The notes beneath the pieces are model-generated. The model ran no database searches. It worked only from the letters and a program-made list of their open reading frames with translations, and had not been told where the DNA came from. Shown here piece by piece: positions 16,757-24,496 of a stretch of 35,508 nt of DNA (the stretch's first letter is position 1; every line of letters begins with the position of its first letter). The DNA lies in contig PFAM01000013.1 in the NCBI GenBank assembly GCA_002778705.1, forward strand, positions 135,853 to 171,360, in the 5' to 3' direction. This DNA is from Candidatus Falkowbacteria bacterium CG10_big_fil_rev_8_21_14_0_10_37_14. GTDB lineage: Bacteria; Patescibacteriota; Patescibacteriia; Patescibacteriales; Patescibacteriaceae. Both the position numbers and the translations under genes were made by a program.

Positions 16757-16786
16757 TTGCAGTCTTAGCATAAAAACTGCTATAAT
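16757..16786 (+). promoter_or_regulatory. Promoter of the MgtA-like ATPase, predicted leaderless
   Basis: TTGCAG (16757-16762), 18-bp spacer, TGC + TATAAT (16781-16786). The ATG begins 9 nt after the -10 box, so the transcript should start at or within about two bases of the start codon. There is no room for a Mg riboswitch leader. Confidence 0.7.
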
Positions 16787-16794
16787 TAAAAAAT

Positions 16795-19374
16795 ATGGCA
16801 AAAAAAACAAAAAATTTAAAAGTAAAAAAAATAACTTTGTCGGACGTTTCGCGTAAATTGCAAACCGTGACGGTGGAAGATGTTTTAGCATTAACTAACT
16901 CTAGAGAAGATGGATTAAATCAACTAGAGATTAGACGGGCTCAAGTTAAATACGGTTATAATGAATTGGTTCATAAAGAACAATTATCTTTGATTAGAAA
17001 ATTTTTGAAACGATTTCAAAGTCCGTTAATTGTAATTTTATTTATTATTGGTACGGTTTCTTTGTTTTTTGGTGATGTGCGTTCGGCGGTGATTGTTTAC
17101 ACTATGATTTTTTTAAGCGCTATTACGGATTTTATTCAAGAGCATAAATCAGACAAAATTGTTGAAAAACTTAAGGAACAAGTAATCTCTAAGGTGGAAG
17201 TGATTCGTGATGGTAAACATACTTTTATTAAAGCAGTTAATTTAGTATCTGGTGATATTGTTTGTTTATCGGTGGGATCGATGGTGCCGGCTGACATGAG
17301 ATTAATTACTACTGATGATTTATTTATCGATGAATCTTCTTTAACTGGTGAAGCTTTTCCGGTGCCGAAATCGTCAGTAGCTTTAGCTAAGGCCATGGTG
17401 GAAATTAGTGCTCAGGAAAATATGGTATTTGCTGGTACGCATGTAACTTCTGGATATGGACGCGCAGTGGTAACGGCGATTGGTAGTCAAACAGTGTTTG
17501 GCAGAATCGCCAAAGATTTACAAACACCAGAAGAGCCAACCGAATTTGAAAAAGGAGTTAACCGGTTTGGAACTTTAATCGTGAAGGTGATTATTGCTTT
17601 AATAATTGGGATTTTTATTTTGAATACTGGTATTTCTGGTAAGCCGTGGTTAGATTCTTTGATGTTTAGCTTAGCTTTAGCAGTGGGTTTAACGCCTGAA
17701 TTGTTGCCGATGATTATGTCGATTACGCTAGCGCGTGGTTCCGAGCAAATGTCTAAACAAGGGGTGATTGTTAAACGACTTAATTCAATTCATGATTTTG
17801 GCGGAATGGATGTGTTATGTACAGACAAAACAGGAACTTTGACTAAAAACAAGATTGAAATGGTGAAACATGTCGATTTATCTGGACGAGATTCTGATAA
17901 AATTTTAGATTATGCTCACTTAAACAGTTATTTTCAATCAGGTATAGCCAACCCTTTAGATGAGGCCGTGCTTCGAGTAAAGAATCAAATTGAATTAAAC
18001 CATTGGATAAAAATAGATGAAACGCCATTTGATTTTGAAAGACGTCGTTTGTCAGTGGCCTTGGAATATGAGAATCGTTTTTATTTAGTTAGCAAAGGAG
18101 CTCCAGAAGAGATGTTAGTGGCTTGTAGTCATTATGAGGATAGAGATGGAAAAAGATTATTAGACAGAAGTTGGCTCACTAAAGCTAATAAACTTTATAA
18201 AGAATTAAGCATTGACGGATTTCGAGTTTTAGCTGTGGCTTATAAAAAAGTAGAACGAAAGCAAGAATATACTGTTAATGATGAAGCAAAAATGACATTA
18301 TTGGGGTTTATTGCTTTTTTAGATCCGCCCAAAATCGGCGCTAAGCGAGCTATCGATTTATTGGAAGCACAAGGGATAGAGATGAAAATTATCACAGGAG
18401 ATAATGATTTGGTGACTCGTAAAATTTGTCAGCAGTTGGATGTCGTTATTAAAGGTGTGCTAACTGGCATACAGATTGCTGATTTAACTGATGAAGAATT
18501 AAAATTGGCAGTGGAGAATAATACTATTTTTGCTCGAGTGTCACCAGAACAAAAAGCACGAGTGGTGAGAGCGATAAAAGCTAATGGTCATTCGGTGGGA
18601 TATTTAGGCGATGGCATCAATGATGCTTTACCGCTTCATGCTGCGGATGTTGGTATCTCGGTTAATAATGCGGCTGATGTAGCTAAAGAAGCGGCTGATT
18701 TAATTTTGCTAACTAAAGATTTAAAAGTTTTGTCACTGGGCGTAACCGAAGGTAGAAAAACTTTTGGCAATACTATTAAATTTATTTTAATGGGGTTGTC
18801 TAGTAATTTTGGTAATATGTTTTCAATAGCGGCAGCTTCTTTTGTGTTGCCGTTTTTACCTATGTTGCCAATTCAAATTTTGTTGAATAATTTTTTGTAT
18901 GATTTTTCGCAAGTAACCATACCACTTGATGAAGTAGATGAAGAATACATTAAAGAGCCGAAACGGTGGGATTTTGGTCTAATTAAGCGGTTTATGATTG
19001 ATTTTGGTTTAATTAGCTCGGTGTTTGATATCACTACTTTTTTTATTTTGCTTCAGTATTTTAAAGCTAACGCAGCGTTGTTTCAGACTGCTTGGTTTAT
19101 TGAAAGTTTAGCGACACAGGCTTTGGTGATTTTTATTATCCGTACCAGGCGTTTGCCGTTTATTCAAAGCCGTCCGAGCCCGTGGTTACTTGTAACTGTC
19201 TTGATGGTGGTCGTAGTGGCGACTATTTTACCTTGGACACCCCTAGGCGCTTATTTCTTCTTTGTGAAGCCAAGCTGGCCGGTGATGGGTGCGATTGGAA
19301 TAATTGTCTTTGTATATCTGTGTTGTGTGGAGCTGGCTAAGCGAGTGATTTATAAGAGATATCTGAAGGTTTAA
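16795..19374 (+). CDS. mgtA: P-type ATPase, MgtA-like (P3B) Mg2+-import type
   Basis: 859 aa. Actuator motif LTGEAFPVP (TGES with Ser to Ala, Glu kept), phosphorylation site D344KTGTLT, nucleotide-domain and hinge GDGINDALPLHAADVGISV. The M4 motif is GLTPELLPMI, and the flanks (ARGSEQMSKQGVIVKRLNSIHDFGGMD) are diagnostic of MgtA/MgtB rather than Ca2+ or heavy-metal ATPases. An N-terminal cation-ATPase domain and about ten TM helices are present. Known family function is ATP-driven Mg2+ uptake. Monocistronic. The Ser-to-Ala change in TGES is unusual but keeps the catalytic Glu. Confidence 0.88.
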   Translation: MAKKTKNLKVKKITLSDVSRKLQTVTVEDVLALTNSREDGLNQLEIRRAQVKYGYNELVHKEQLSLIRKFLKRFQSPLIVILFIIGTVSLFFGDVRSAVIVYTMIFLSAITDFIQEHKSDKIVEKLKEQVISKVEVIRDGKHTFIKAVNLVSGDIVCLSVGSMVPADMRLITTDDLFIDESSLTGEAFPVPKSSVALAKAMVEISAQENMVFAGTHVTSGYGRAVVTAIGSQTVFGRIAKDLQTPEEPTEFEKGVNRFGTLIVKVIIALIIGIFILNTGISGKPWLDSLMFSLALAVGLTPELLPMIMSITLARGSEQMSKQGVIVKRLNSIHDFGGMDVLCTDKTGTLTKNKIEMVKHVDLSGRDSDKILDYAHLNSYFQSGIANPLDEAVLRVKNQIELNHWIKIDETPFDFERRRLSVALEYENRFYLVSKGAPEEMLVACSHYEDRDGKRLLDRSWLTKANKLYKELSIDGFRVLAVAYKKVERKQEYTVNDEAKMTLLGFIAFLDPPKIGAKRAIDLLEAQGIEMKIITGDNDLVTRKICQQLDVVIKGVLTGIQIADLTDEELKLAVENNTIFARVSPEQKARVVRAIKANGHSVGYLGDGINDALPLHAADVGISVNNAADVAKEAADLILLTKDLKVLSLGVTEGRKTFGNTIKFILMGLSSNFGNMFSIAAASFVLPFLPMLPIQILLNNFLYDFSQVTIPLDEVDEEYIKEPKRWDFGLIKRFMIDFGLISSVFDITTFFILLQYFKANAALFQTAWFIESLATQALVIFIIRTRRLPFIQSRPSPWLLVTVLMVVVVATILPWTPLGAYFFFVKPSWPVMGAIGIIVFVYLCCVELAKRVIYKRYLKV

Positions 19375-19652
19375 AGAGGTCTTGATTTGTGTTAAATATT
19401 GGAGCAGTATGGTTTTATCTGAAGAATTTGGAGAAAATAAGGGAAACTTCTAAAGCTTGCTAAAATTATCTAATCTGCTCCTTCGGGGGTATGGTGGGGT
19501 TTTTTATGTTAGTTGGAAGGTTTATATTTTAGCAATAGTTTTTAGAATACTGGGAATTGTGGTGATAAATAATAAAAAAAACAGTTGTGGTAGGAGTGAT
19601 AAGAGAAAATTGATTTTGAAATCTGTTTGGAAAGACTAAAAGCTTAAAATAA
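19375..19652. other. Gene-poor stretch with possible structured element
   Basis: An inverted repeat GGAGCAG (~19401) / CTGCTCC (~19479-19485) encloses about 70 nt and is followed by TTCGGGGG and a T-run (GGGGTTTTTT). It could be the closing stem of a small RNA or a complex terminator for the ATPase gene. A TTG-started 60-codon frame (19457-19639) shows no protein-like features and is not called. Confidence 0.3.
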
Positions 19653-19653
19653 A

Positions 19654-19690
19654 AACCTCTCTGCTTTTTTGATTGAGACAGAGAGGTTAT
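19654..19690. terminator. Strong bidirectional terminator
   Basis: A perfect 10-bp stem AACCTCTCTG / CAGAGAGGTT (19654-19663 with 19679-19688) has A-runs before and T-runs after on both strands. It ends the ATPase transcript and the minus-strand gene at 19694. Confidence 0.92.
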
Positions 19691-19693
19691 TTT

Positions 19694-20014
19694 TTATTGC
19701 GGAGTTTGACTGGCTAAGCGAACTAGTTCGCTAAAAGATTTATATTGCTTAGCTTTTTTAGTAAGTAATAAATTGACGCTACGCAGTTTTCCAAAACGAC
19801 CAAGACGATTAAAGATATTAAACTTCATATCTTCACATTTGGAAATGTAAGTAATGAAGTCATAAGTTTCCACTAACCAGAATTGGTGTTTTTTATTATT
19901 TTCATCTTCCATGTTTGGATAGAAGCGTTCGGGAGCCAACCATTGACCTAAAACTTGGTTGGTGTGTGGATTTAATGGTTCTACAAACCATTGGTAATCT
20001 TTGGAATTATCAGA
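19694..20014 (-). CDS. Small hypothetical protein
   Basis: About 106 aa from the ATG at codon MSDNSKDYQWF. The longer frame to 20077 would add 20 atypical residues and lacks a ribosome-binding site. GAGAAGT lies a few bases before the chosen ATG (start base at about 20017 or just below). Trp/Tyr-rich N-terminal half (QWFVEPLNPHTNQVLGQWLAPERFYP) and a basic C-terminus (LLLTKKAKQYKSFSELVRLASQ). No known motif. It follows topA on the same strand. Confidence 0.6.
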   Translation of the reverse strand, partial: SDNSKDYQWFVEPLNPHTNQVLGQWLAPERFYPNMEDENNKKHQFWLVETYDFITYISKCEDMKFNIFNRLGRFGKLRSVNLLLTKKAKQYKSFSELVRLASQTPQ

Positions 20015-20060
20015 CATTTTACTTCTCGCTTTATTGAAACAATTTAAGGTACAAAGACGT

Positions 20061-20085
20061 GGTCTTGCGAAGGCCACGAGCTTCG
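20061..20085 (-). terminator. Hairpin after topA
   Basis: CGTGGCC and GACCACG (one G-U pair) flank a 7-nt loop on the minus strand, followed by TCTTTG. It is a weak terminator or processing hairpin between topA and the downstream small gene. Confidence 0.4.
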
Positions 20086-20100
20086 AATCTCAAAAATGAA

Positions 20101-22302
20101 TTATGAACAGGTTTTATTACTACAAACCACGACGCCTTTTTTATCAGTGACTAGAAAGGCTCCACATTTCGGGCATTTTTCGCCGGTTGGTTTGGACCAG
20201 TAAGCTCTCTTACAAGTTGGGTAATTGGAGCAACCGTAGAAAATGCCAAAGCGACTTTTTTTGGCTACGATATCACCACCGCAATCAGGGCATTTTAAAC
20301 CGGTGGGGGTGTTGGTCGGACTAGCGCCTTCAATGTTTTTAATGTTTTTACATTTAGGGTAGCTGGAGCAAGCCAAGAAAACGCCAAAGCGCCCGATTTT
20401 GACAGCCATGGGTGCACCACATTTGTCGCAGACCTCGGTAGCGTATTTGGTAATCAGAGCTTCCATTTCGGCAGTTTTAGGAGGGGTTGGTTTGTCGCCG
20501 TCCATCGGTTTGGTATTTTTACATTCGGGATAATTGGAACAGGCTAAAAATTTGCCGAAGCGACCAATTTTGATTAGCATAGCCGAACCGCATTTGTCGC
20601 ATTTTTCGTTGCTTTTTTCTTCTGGCATAATATCTTGCTTATTTAATGTTTTGGTTTTATTTTCCAAATTGGCGTGAAACGGTTTGTAAAATTTGGCGAT
20701 GACTGGTTGCCATTCCAGTTTATCTTCGGCGATTTTATCAAAACTTTTTTCCATTTTGGCCGTAAACTCCATGTCGACAATTTCTGGAAAGTGTTTGATT
20801 AATAAGTCGGTAACGATTATGGCGATGTCTGTTGGTTGTAAGCGTTTGTCTTCGTTGCGGATAATGTAATTGCGAGTTTCTAGGGTGGCAATAGTTGGCG
20901 CGTAAGTTGACGGGCGACCGACACCATTTTTTTCTAATTCTTTAACTAAGGTCGCATCAGAATAACGAGCCGGTGGCTTGGTAAAATGTTGTTCGGCGTT
21001 TAACTTGTCTAAAGTTAATTTATCATTTTTTAATAATTTAGGCAATTCGTTATCGCCTAAGTTTTCTTTGTAGATTTTTAAGAAACCGTCGAAGACCAAG
21101 ATTTGACCGGTGGCAGTGAATAAACAATTATCGGCGTTAATAGTTACGGTGGTGTTTTCTGTTATGGCGTCAGGCATCTGACTGGCAATTGATCGGGACC
21201 AAATTAATTCGTAGAGTCTGATTTCTCGGGCATCTAATTTTTTAACTAAACTGTCTGGAGTGCTGGTGACTTCAGTAGGACGAATGGCTTCGTGAGCTTC
21301 TTGGGCGCCTTTGGCTTTGCCTTTGAACACCCTGGGGGCGGGTAAACAGTATTTGTCGCCTAAAGTTTGGCGTAAATAACCACTAGCTTCGGTTAAAAAC
21401 TTGTCGCTTAAGTTTTGAGAATCGGTACGCATGTAAGTGATGAAACCTTTTTCATAAAGTTTCTGGGCGACCATCATGGTTTGTTTGGCGCTCCAACTTA
21501 AATGGTTATTAGCTGTTTGTTGGAGGGTGGCGGTGCGGAATGGGGTTGGTGCTTTTTTGCCACCTGGTTTTTTATCAACTTCTAAAATAGTGTATTCGGC
21601 TTTATTTAAACGCTCGACTAAATTATTGGCGGTGGCGTCATTTGGTAAGGCGTATTTATCTAATTTGTTACTGTCTACGCTGGTTAAGTCGGCTAAGAAA
21701 AATTCATTATCTTTTTTGAGCTTGGCAGTAACTTTCCAATATTCTTTTGGATCAAAAGCTTTAATTTCTTTTTCGCGTTCGACTATTAAACGGAGAGCTA
21801 CGGATTGAACACGACCAGCGGATAAACCACGGGCTACTTTTTTCCAAAGAAAAGGGGATAATTCATAACCAACAAGCCGATCTAAAACACGACGCGCTTG
21901 TTGAGCATCAAATAATGGTTTATCGAGATGGCGAGGGTTTTCTAAGGCGTGCAAGAGTGCATCTTTGGTAATTTCGTGGAAGACAATGCGTTTGGCGTTT
22001 TGGGGTTTGATGCCTAAAATAATTGCTAGGTGCCAAGCAATTGCTTCTCCTTCGCGGTCTTCATCGGAGGCCAGAATAATCTCATCAGCTTGTTTAGCGG
22101 CAGCCTTCAAAAGGCTGGTATGTTGGCGTGCTTTTGGTGGGATAAGATATTTGGGTTCAAAATTGTTTTCAATATCAATACCCATGGTCGAAGTTGGTAA
22201 ATCTCGAACATGTCCGAAGGAAGATTCAATTTTATAGTCTTTGCCTAAAAACTTGGCAATAGTACGAGCTTTAGTAGGTGACTCGACGATGACTAATTTC
22301 AT
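20101..22302 (-). CDS. topA: DNA topoisomerase I (type IA)
   Basis: 733 aa; relaxes negatively supercoiled DNA. The TOPRIM domain starts MKLVIVESPTKARTIAKFLG with the acidic triad DEDREGEA. GLSAGRVQSVALRLIVERE and the active-site tyrosine Y290 in FITYMRTDS are present. The C-terminus has four Cys4 zinc ribbons (CDKCGSAM...CSNYPEC, CDKCGAPM...CSSYPKC, CPDCGGDI...CSNYPTC, CPKCGAFL...CSNKTC). Slightly shorter than E. coli TopA (865) but complete. It begins 6 nt after the dprA stop; the topA-dprA pairing is a common bacterial order. Confidence 0.97.
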   Translation of the reverse strand: MKLVIVESPTKARTIAKFLGKDYKIESSFGHVRDLPTSTMGIDIENNFEPKYLIPPKARQHTSLLKAAAKQADEIILASDEDREGEAIAWHLAIILGIKPQNAKRIVFHEITKDALLHALENPRHLDKPLFDAQQARRVLDRLVGYELSPFLWKKVARGLSAGRVQSVALRLIVEREKEIKAFDPKEYWKVTAKLKKDNEFFLADLTSVDSNKLDKYALPNDATANNLVERLNKAEYTILEVDKKPGGKKAPTPFRTATLQQTANNHLSWSAKQTMMVAQKLYEKGFITYMRTDSQNLSDKFLTEASGYLRQTLGDKYCLPAPRVFKGKAKGAQEAHEAIRPTEVTSTPDSLVKKLDAREIRLYELIWSRSIASQMPDAITENTTVTINADNCLFTATGQILVFDGFLKIYKENLGDNELPKLLKNDKLTLDKLNAEQHFTKPPARYSDATLVKELEKNGVGRPSTYAPTIATLETRNYIIRNEDKRLQPTDIAIIVTDLLIKHFPEIVDMEFTAKMEKSFDKIAEDKLEWQPVIAKFYKPFHANLENKTKTLNKQDIMPEEKSNEKCDKCGSAMLIKIGRFGKFLACSNYPECKNTKPMDGDKPTPPKTAEMEALITKYATEVCDKCGAPMAVKIGRFGVFLACSSYPKCKNIKNIEGASPTNTPTGLKCPDCGGDIVAKKSRFGIFYGCSNYPTCKRAYWSKPTGEKCPKCGAFLVTDKKGVVVCSNKTCS

Positions 22303-22308
22303 AAAATA

Positions 22309-23382
22309 TTAGAGTAAGCCCCAAAGTCCGCCGTCGTAATCGCCGACAAGCCCTTGGAGTTGTAATAATGTTAGTGACTGGGTTATAACACGAATATCAA
22401 TTTTTAGCAAACTGGTTAGTTCGTCTGTGGCTAAAGGTTGTTGTTTTAGGGCATTAATGATGGCTAATTGATGAGTATCTAAATTATTACTGTTCTTGGT
22501 TTTTGGTACTCCTAAATTATAAAATTCCAGAATATCATTAACGCTTAAAATGGGCGTAGCACCTTGGCTGATTAAATTATTAGTGCCAATAGATTGGGGG
22601 CTGGTAATGGGACCTGGGACAGCCCAAACTTCACGACCGTGTTCCATGGCCAATCGAGCAGTGATTAGTGAGCCCGATCTTTTAGCGGCTTCAATAACTA
22701 AAGTGACTGGAGAGAGGCCAGCAATGAGACGATTGCGTCTGGGGAAATTAGGTGGTAAACCATCAACATTTGGGGCAAACTCAGATAATAATAAACCGCC
22801 TTGTTCGATGATTTGTTGAGCTAGGCGCTCGTGGGAGTGGGGGTAAAGATGTTTTTTGGCTAAACCTGAGCCTGGGATAGCAATAGTGAATCCATGACCA
22901 TCTAGGGCGGCTTGGTGAGCTAAGCTATCAATACCGATAGCAAGGCCGCTGACAATAGTGATACCAGCTTCGGCAACTGGCTTAACTAAGGCGTTAATAG
23001 CCTGTCGAGCATAAGGACTATGCCGTCTGGAACCAACAACTGATAATAAAGGGGTGTTAAAGATTTTAAGACTGCCTTTATAAAATAACACAAAAGGAGG
23101 TTGATAGATATTTTTAAAGCTTTGGGGGTAATTATCATCTTCAATAGTGATGGTTTTGATTTGTTCAACTACCAAAAATTGCTCAAAAGATTTTGCGTTA
23201 AAAGTTGGGCGCCAGTTTAAAAATTTAGTTATGGTAGCTGGTTGTAATTTAGCGTCTTTGAGTTCTGAAAAAGAAGCATTAAAGGCACTGTTCCAATCTT
23301 TGAAACAGACTTGTAATCTAGAAAGACTGGCGGGACCGAGATAGGGGCAGGCGGAGAGATAAGTTAGATAACGATCAGGCAT
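22309..23382 (-). CDS. dprA: DNA-processing protein DprA
   Basis: 357 aa. An N-terminal helix-hairpin-helix-like region is followed by the Rossmann-like DprA core: LSVVGSRRHSPYARQAI, IVSGLAIGIDSLAHQAAL, GGLLLSEFAPN, FPRRNRLIAGLS, SGSLITARLAMEHGREVWAVPG, and a C-terminal winged-helix-like domain. It loads RecA on incoming single-stranded DNA during natural transformation. With several prepilin genes in the window, this supports DNA uptake by type IV pili (inference). Confidence 0.94.
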   Translation of the reverse strand: MPDRYLTYLSACPYLGPASLSRLQVCFKDWNSAFNASFSELKDAKLQPATITKFLNWRPTFNAKSFEQFLVVEQIKTITIEDDNYPQSFKNIYQPPFVLFYKGSLKIFNTPLLSVVGSRRHSPYARQAINALVKPVAEAGITIVSGLAIGIDSLAHQAALDGHGFTIAIPGSGLAKKHLYPHSHERLAQQIIEQGGLLLSEFAPNVDGLPPNFPRRNRLIAGLSPVTLVIEAAKRSGSLITARLAMEHGREVWAVPGPITSPQSIGTNNLISQGATPILSVNDILEFYNLGVPKTKNSNNLDTHQLAIINALKQQPLATDELTSLLKIDIRVITQSLTLLQLQGLVGDYDGGLWGLL

Positions 23383-23395
23383 AAGAGTCCGTAAA

Positions 23396-23460
23396 TGTCA
23401 AATTTCCAATTTCCAATGTCAAATCAAAGGGATAAAATCCAAATGTTAAAAAGAAAACGG
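23396..23460. repeat. AT-rich short-word repeat upstream of dprA
   Basis: The words TTTCCAA (twice) and TGTCAAAT (twice), then AAATCCAAATG, form a simple, imperfect repeat tract. It resembles low-complexity intergenic repeats known from Parcubacteria-like genomes. No function can be assigned. Confidence 0.4.
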
Positions 23461-23564
23461 AAACATAGAATTTTAAATATCTTTGTTAGTATAACATAAT
23501 TAGGGCATGTTTGGTAATGTTGATTTATTTTAAAGAATATGTTAAAAAGTAAAAGTCTTGTTTT

Positions 23565-23638
23565 GGACGGCTAGCTCAGTTGGTTAGAGCGCTACATTGA
23601 CATTGTAGAGGTCACAGGTTCGAATCCTGTGTCGTCCA
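23565..23638 (+). tRNA. tRNA-Val (anticodon GAC)
   Basis: 74-nt cloverleaf. Acceptor GGACGGC/GTCGTCC (one G-U), D-arm GCTCAGTTGGTTAGAGC, anticodon stem CTACA/TGTAG with loop TTGACAT, and T-arm CACAGGTTCGAATCCTGTG. Discriminator A; CCA is not encoded. A terminator follows at 23649. Confidence 0.97.
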
Positions 23639-23648
23639 CACAAAATTA

Positions 23649-23689
23649 AAACAGCCTCACACTTTTGTGTTTGGCTGTTTGTTTTTTTA
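23649..23689 (+). terminator. tRNA-Val terminator
   Basis: An 8-bp outer stem AAACAGCC/GGCTGTTT, an inner CACA/TGTG stem, then GTTTTTTT. Confidence 0.88.
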
Positions 23690-23698
23690 GTGACTTTT

Positions 23699-23929
23699 TT
23701 ATGAAATAATGTTAGGTACCGCACTGTAAAAGATTACTACTGCACCTGCATCTTTAAAATTGTGTACTTTTTTCATAAATTTGTCTGAGTGAGCTAATAC
23801 AAATAAAAACATTTCCTGTTGCGTTGTGTCAGAAGAGAACTTATAAAAACCTGTATGTGTGAATGTAGTTGTCACTTTTGTTTCTTCGGTGAAACGGGCT
23901 AATGTCATAATGCAAAAATACTCTATCAT
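23699..23929 (-). CDS. Small hypothetical protein (76 aa) downstream of a structured RNA
   Basis: ATG at 23929 is preceded by GGAG with a 6-nt spacer, one of the clearer Shine-Dalgarno sites in the window. The product has no TM segment, mixed composition and several Thr/Phe; no motif is recognised (ARFTEETKVTTTFTHTGFYKF ... AHSDKFMKKVHNFKDAGAVVIFYSAV). It starts about 40 nt after the terminator-like end of the candidate RNA at 23966-24132, so it may be expressed by read-through of that RNA. Confidence 0.55.
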   Translation of the reverse strand: MIEYFCIMTLARFTEETKVTTTFTHTGFYKFSSDTTQQEMFLFVLAHSDKFMKKVHNFKDAGAVVIFYSAVPNIIS

Positions 23930-23965
23930 GATTTACTCCATCTTTTATAATGTAAAAAAATTGTT

Positions 23966-24132
23966 AAATAAAAAATTATCCATAATAATTCGGAAAAGAT
24001 TCGTGGATGTTGCAGGGAAAACTGGTAACACCCCCGAGAACTAACCGTAGTTGTTGACCAGCCGTAGCCGGTCGGCAATTACTCTGTTAGACCTCTCCCT
24101 CGTTTCCGAGTTATTATGGATAATTTAACTAT
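23966..24132 (-). ncRNA. Candidate ~165-nt structured RNA (6S-like or leader RNA, unassigned)
   Basis: A 24-bp terminal helix (24103-24126 with 23973-23996, one mismatch) joins both ends of the predicted transcript; the 3' arm runs into six T, making a Rho-independent terminator. Inside, on the minus strand: AGGGA/TCCCT and TAACA/TGTTA helices separated by an internal loop, then two apical hairpins, GACCGGC-tacg-GCTGGTC and AACTA-cggt-TAGTT. The interior is clearly more GC-rich than its surroundings. No start-to-stop reading frame explains it. Length, long closing helix and consensus promoter resemble 6S RNA, but apical branching differs and I cannot assign a family. It could instead be a riboswitch-type leader for the small gene at 23699-23929. 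Confidence 0.6.
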
Positions 24133-24138
24133 GGCTAC

Positions 24139-24167
24139 ATTATAGCATACTTTGGTTATCTTGTCAA
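24139..24167 (-). promoter_or_regulatory. Consensus sigma70 promoter for the structured RNA
   Basis: On the minus strand: perfect TTGACA (24162-24167), 17-bp spacer, perfect TATAAT (24139-24144), with TGC before the -10 box. It is the only promoter in the window perfect at both boxes; predicted start is ~24132. Confidence 0.9.
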
Positions 24168-24303
24168 GGGTATTGATAAAATAGGCTTAAATTAGCCGTT
24201 TTTTGTTAAATATAGTATTTTAGGCCTGTTTTGGTTAGCCCTTTATTTTTTTAGCGTTTTGTTTTATGGTGTATAGGTAGTATCTGCCTAAAGCGGAGAA
24301 ATC

Positions 24304-24377
24304 GCGCCTGTAGCTCAGATGGTTAGAGCACAGCTCTTATAAAGCTGGGGTCGATGGTTCAAGTCCATCCAGGCGCA
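24304..24377 (+). tRNA. tRNA-Ile (anticodon UAU)
   Basis: 74 nt. Acceptor GCGCCTG/CAGGCGC (perfect), D-arm GCTCAGATGGTTAGAGC, anticodon stem CAGCT/AGCTG with loop CTTATAA, and T-arm GATGGTTCAAGTCCATC. The anticodon TAT reads AUA directly. Most bacteria read AUA with a CAU tRNA modified to lysidine by TilS. Discriminator A; CCA not encoded. Confidence 0.95.
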
Positions 24378-24386
24378 CAATTAAAT

Positions 24387-24439
24387 CAGCTCTTATAAAG
24401 CTGGGGTCTTAGGTTGCAGTCCTCCAGGCGCACAATTAA
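24387..24439 (+). pseudogene. Broken tandem copy of the tRNA-Ile 3' half
   Basis: It begins exactly at the anticodon stem (CAGCTCTTATAAAGCTGGGGTC identical to the gene) and continues through a T-arm with four or five changes to AGGCGCACAATTAA, which again matches. The repeat period is 56 bp. The T-stem no longer pairs and the 5' half is missing, so it cannot fold as a tRNA. Confidence 0.85.
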
Positions 24440-24480
24440 TTTTGAGAACACAAATCCATTGGCTAATGTTGGTGGGTTTA

Positions 24481-24489
24481 TGTTATAAT
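24481..24489 (+). promoter_or_regulatory. Extended -10 promoter of the pilin-LamG gene
   Basis: TGT + TATAAT (24484-24489) with no good -35 box; the ATG is 8 nt after the -10 box, so a leaderless transcript is predicted. Confidence 0.55.
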
Positions 24490-24496
24490 TAAGACA

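Noticed and set aside
16658-16794. Magnesium riboswitch (M-box) before the ATPase
   Set aside because: The promoter lies only about 9 bp before the ATG, leaving no leader.
19457-19639. 60-codon TTG-started frame after the ATPase
   Set aside because: Rare start, no ribosome-binding site, low-complexity basic tail and no recognisable motif.
20018-20077. N-terminal extension of the small gene after topA
   Set aside because: The extra 20 residues overlap the post-topA hairpin and have no ribosome-binding site, while the internal ATG has GAGAAGT upstream.
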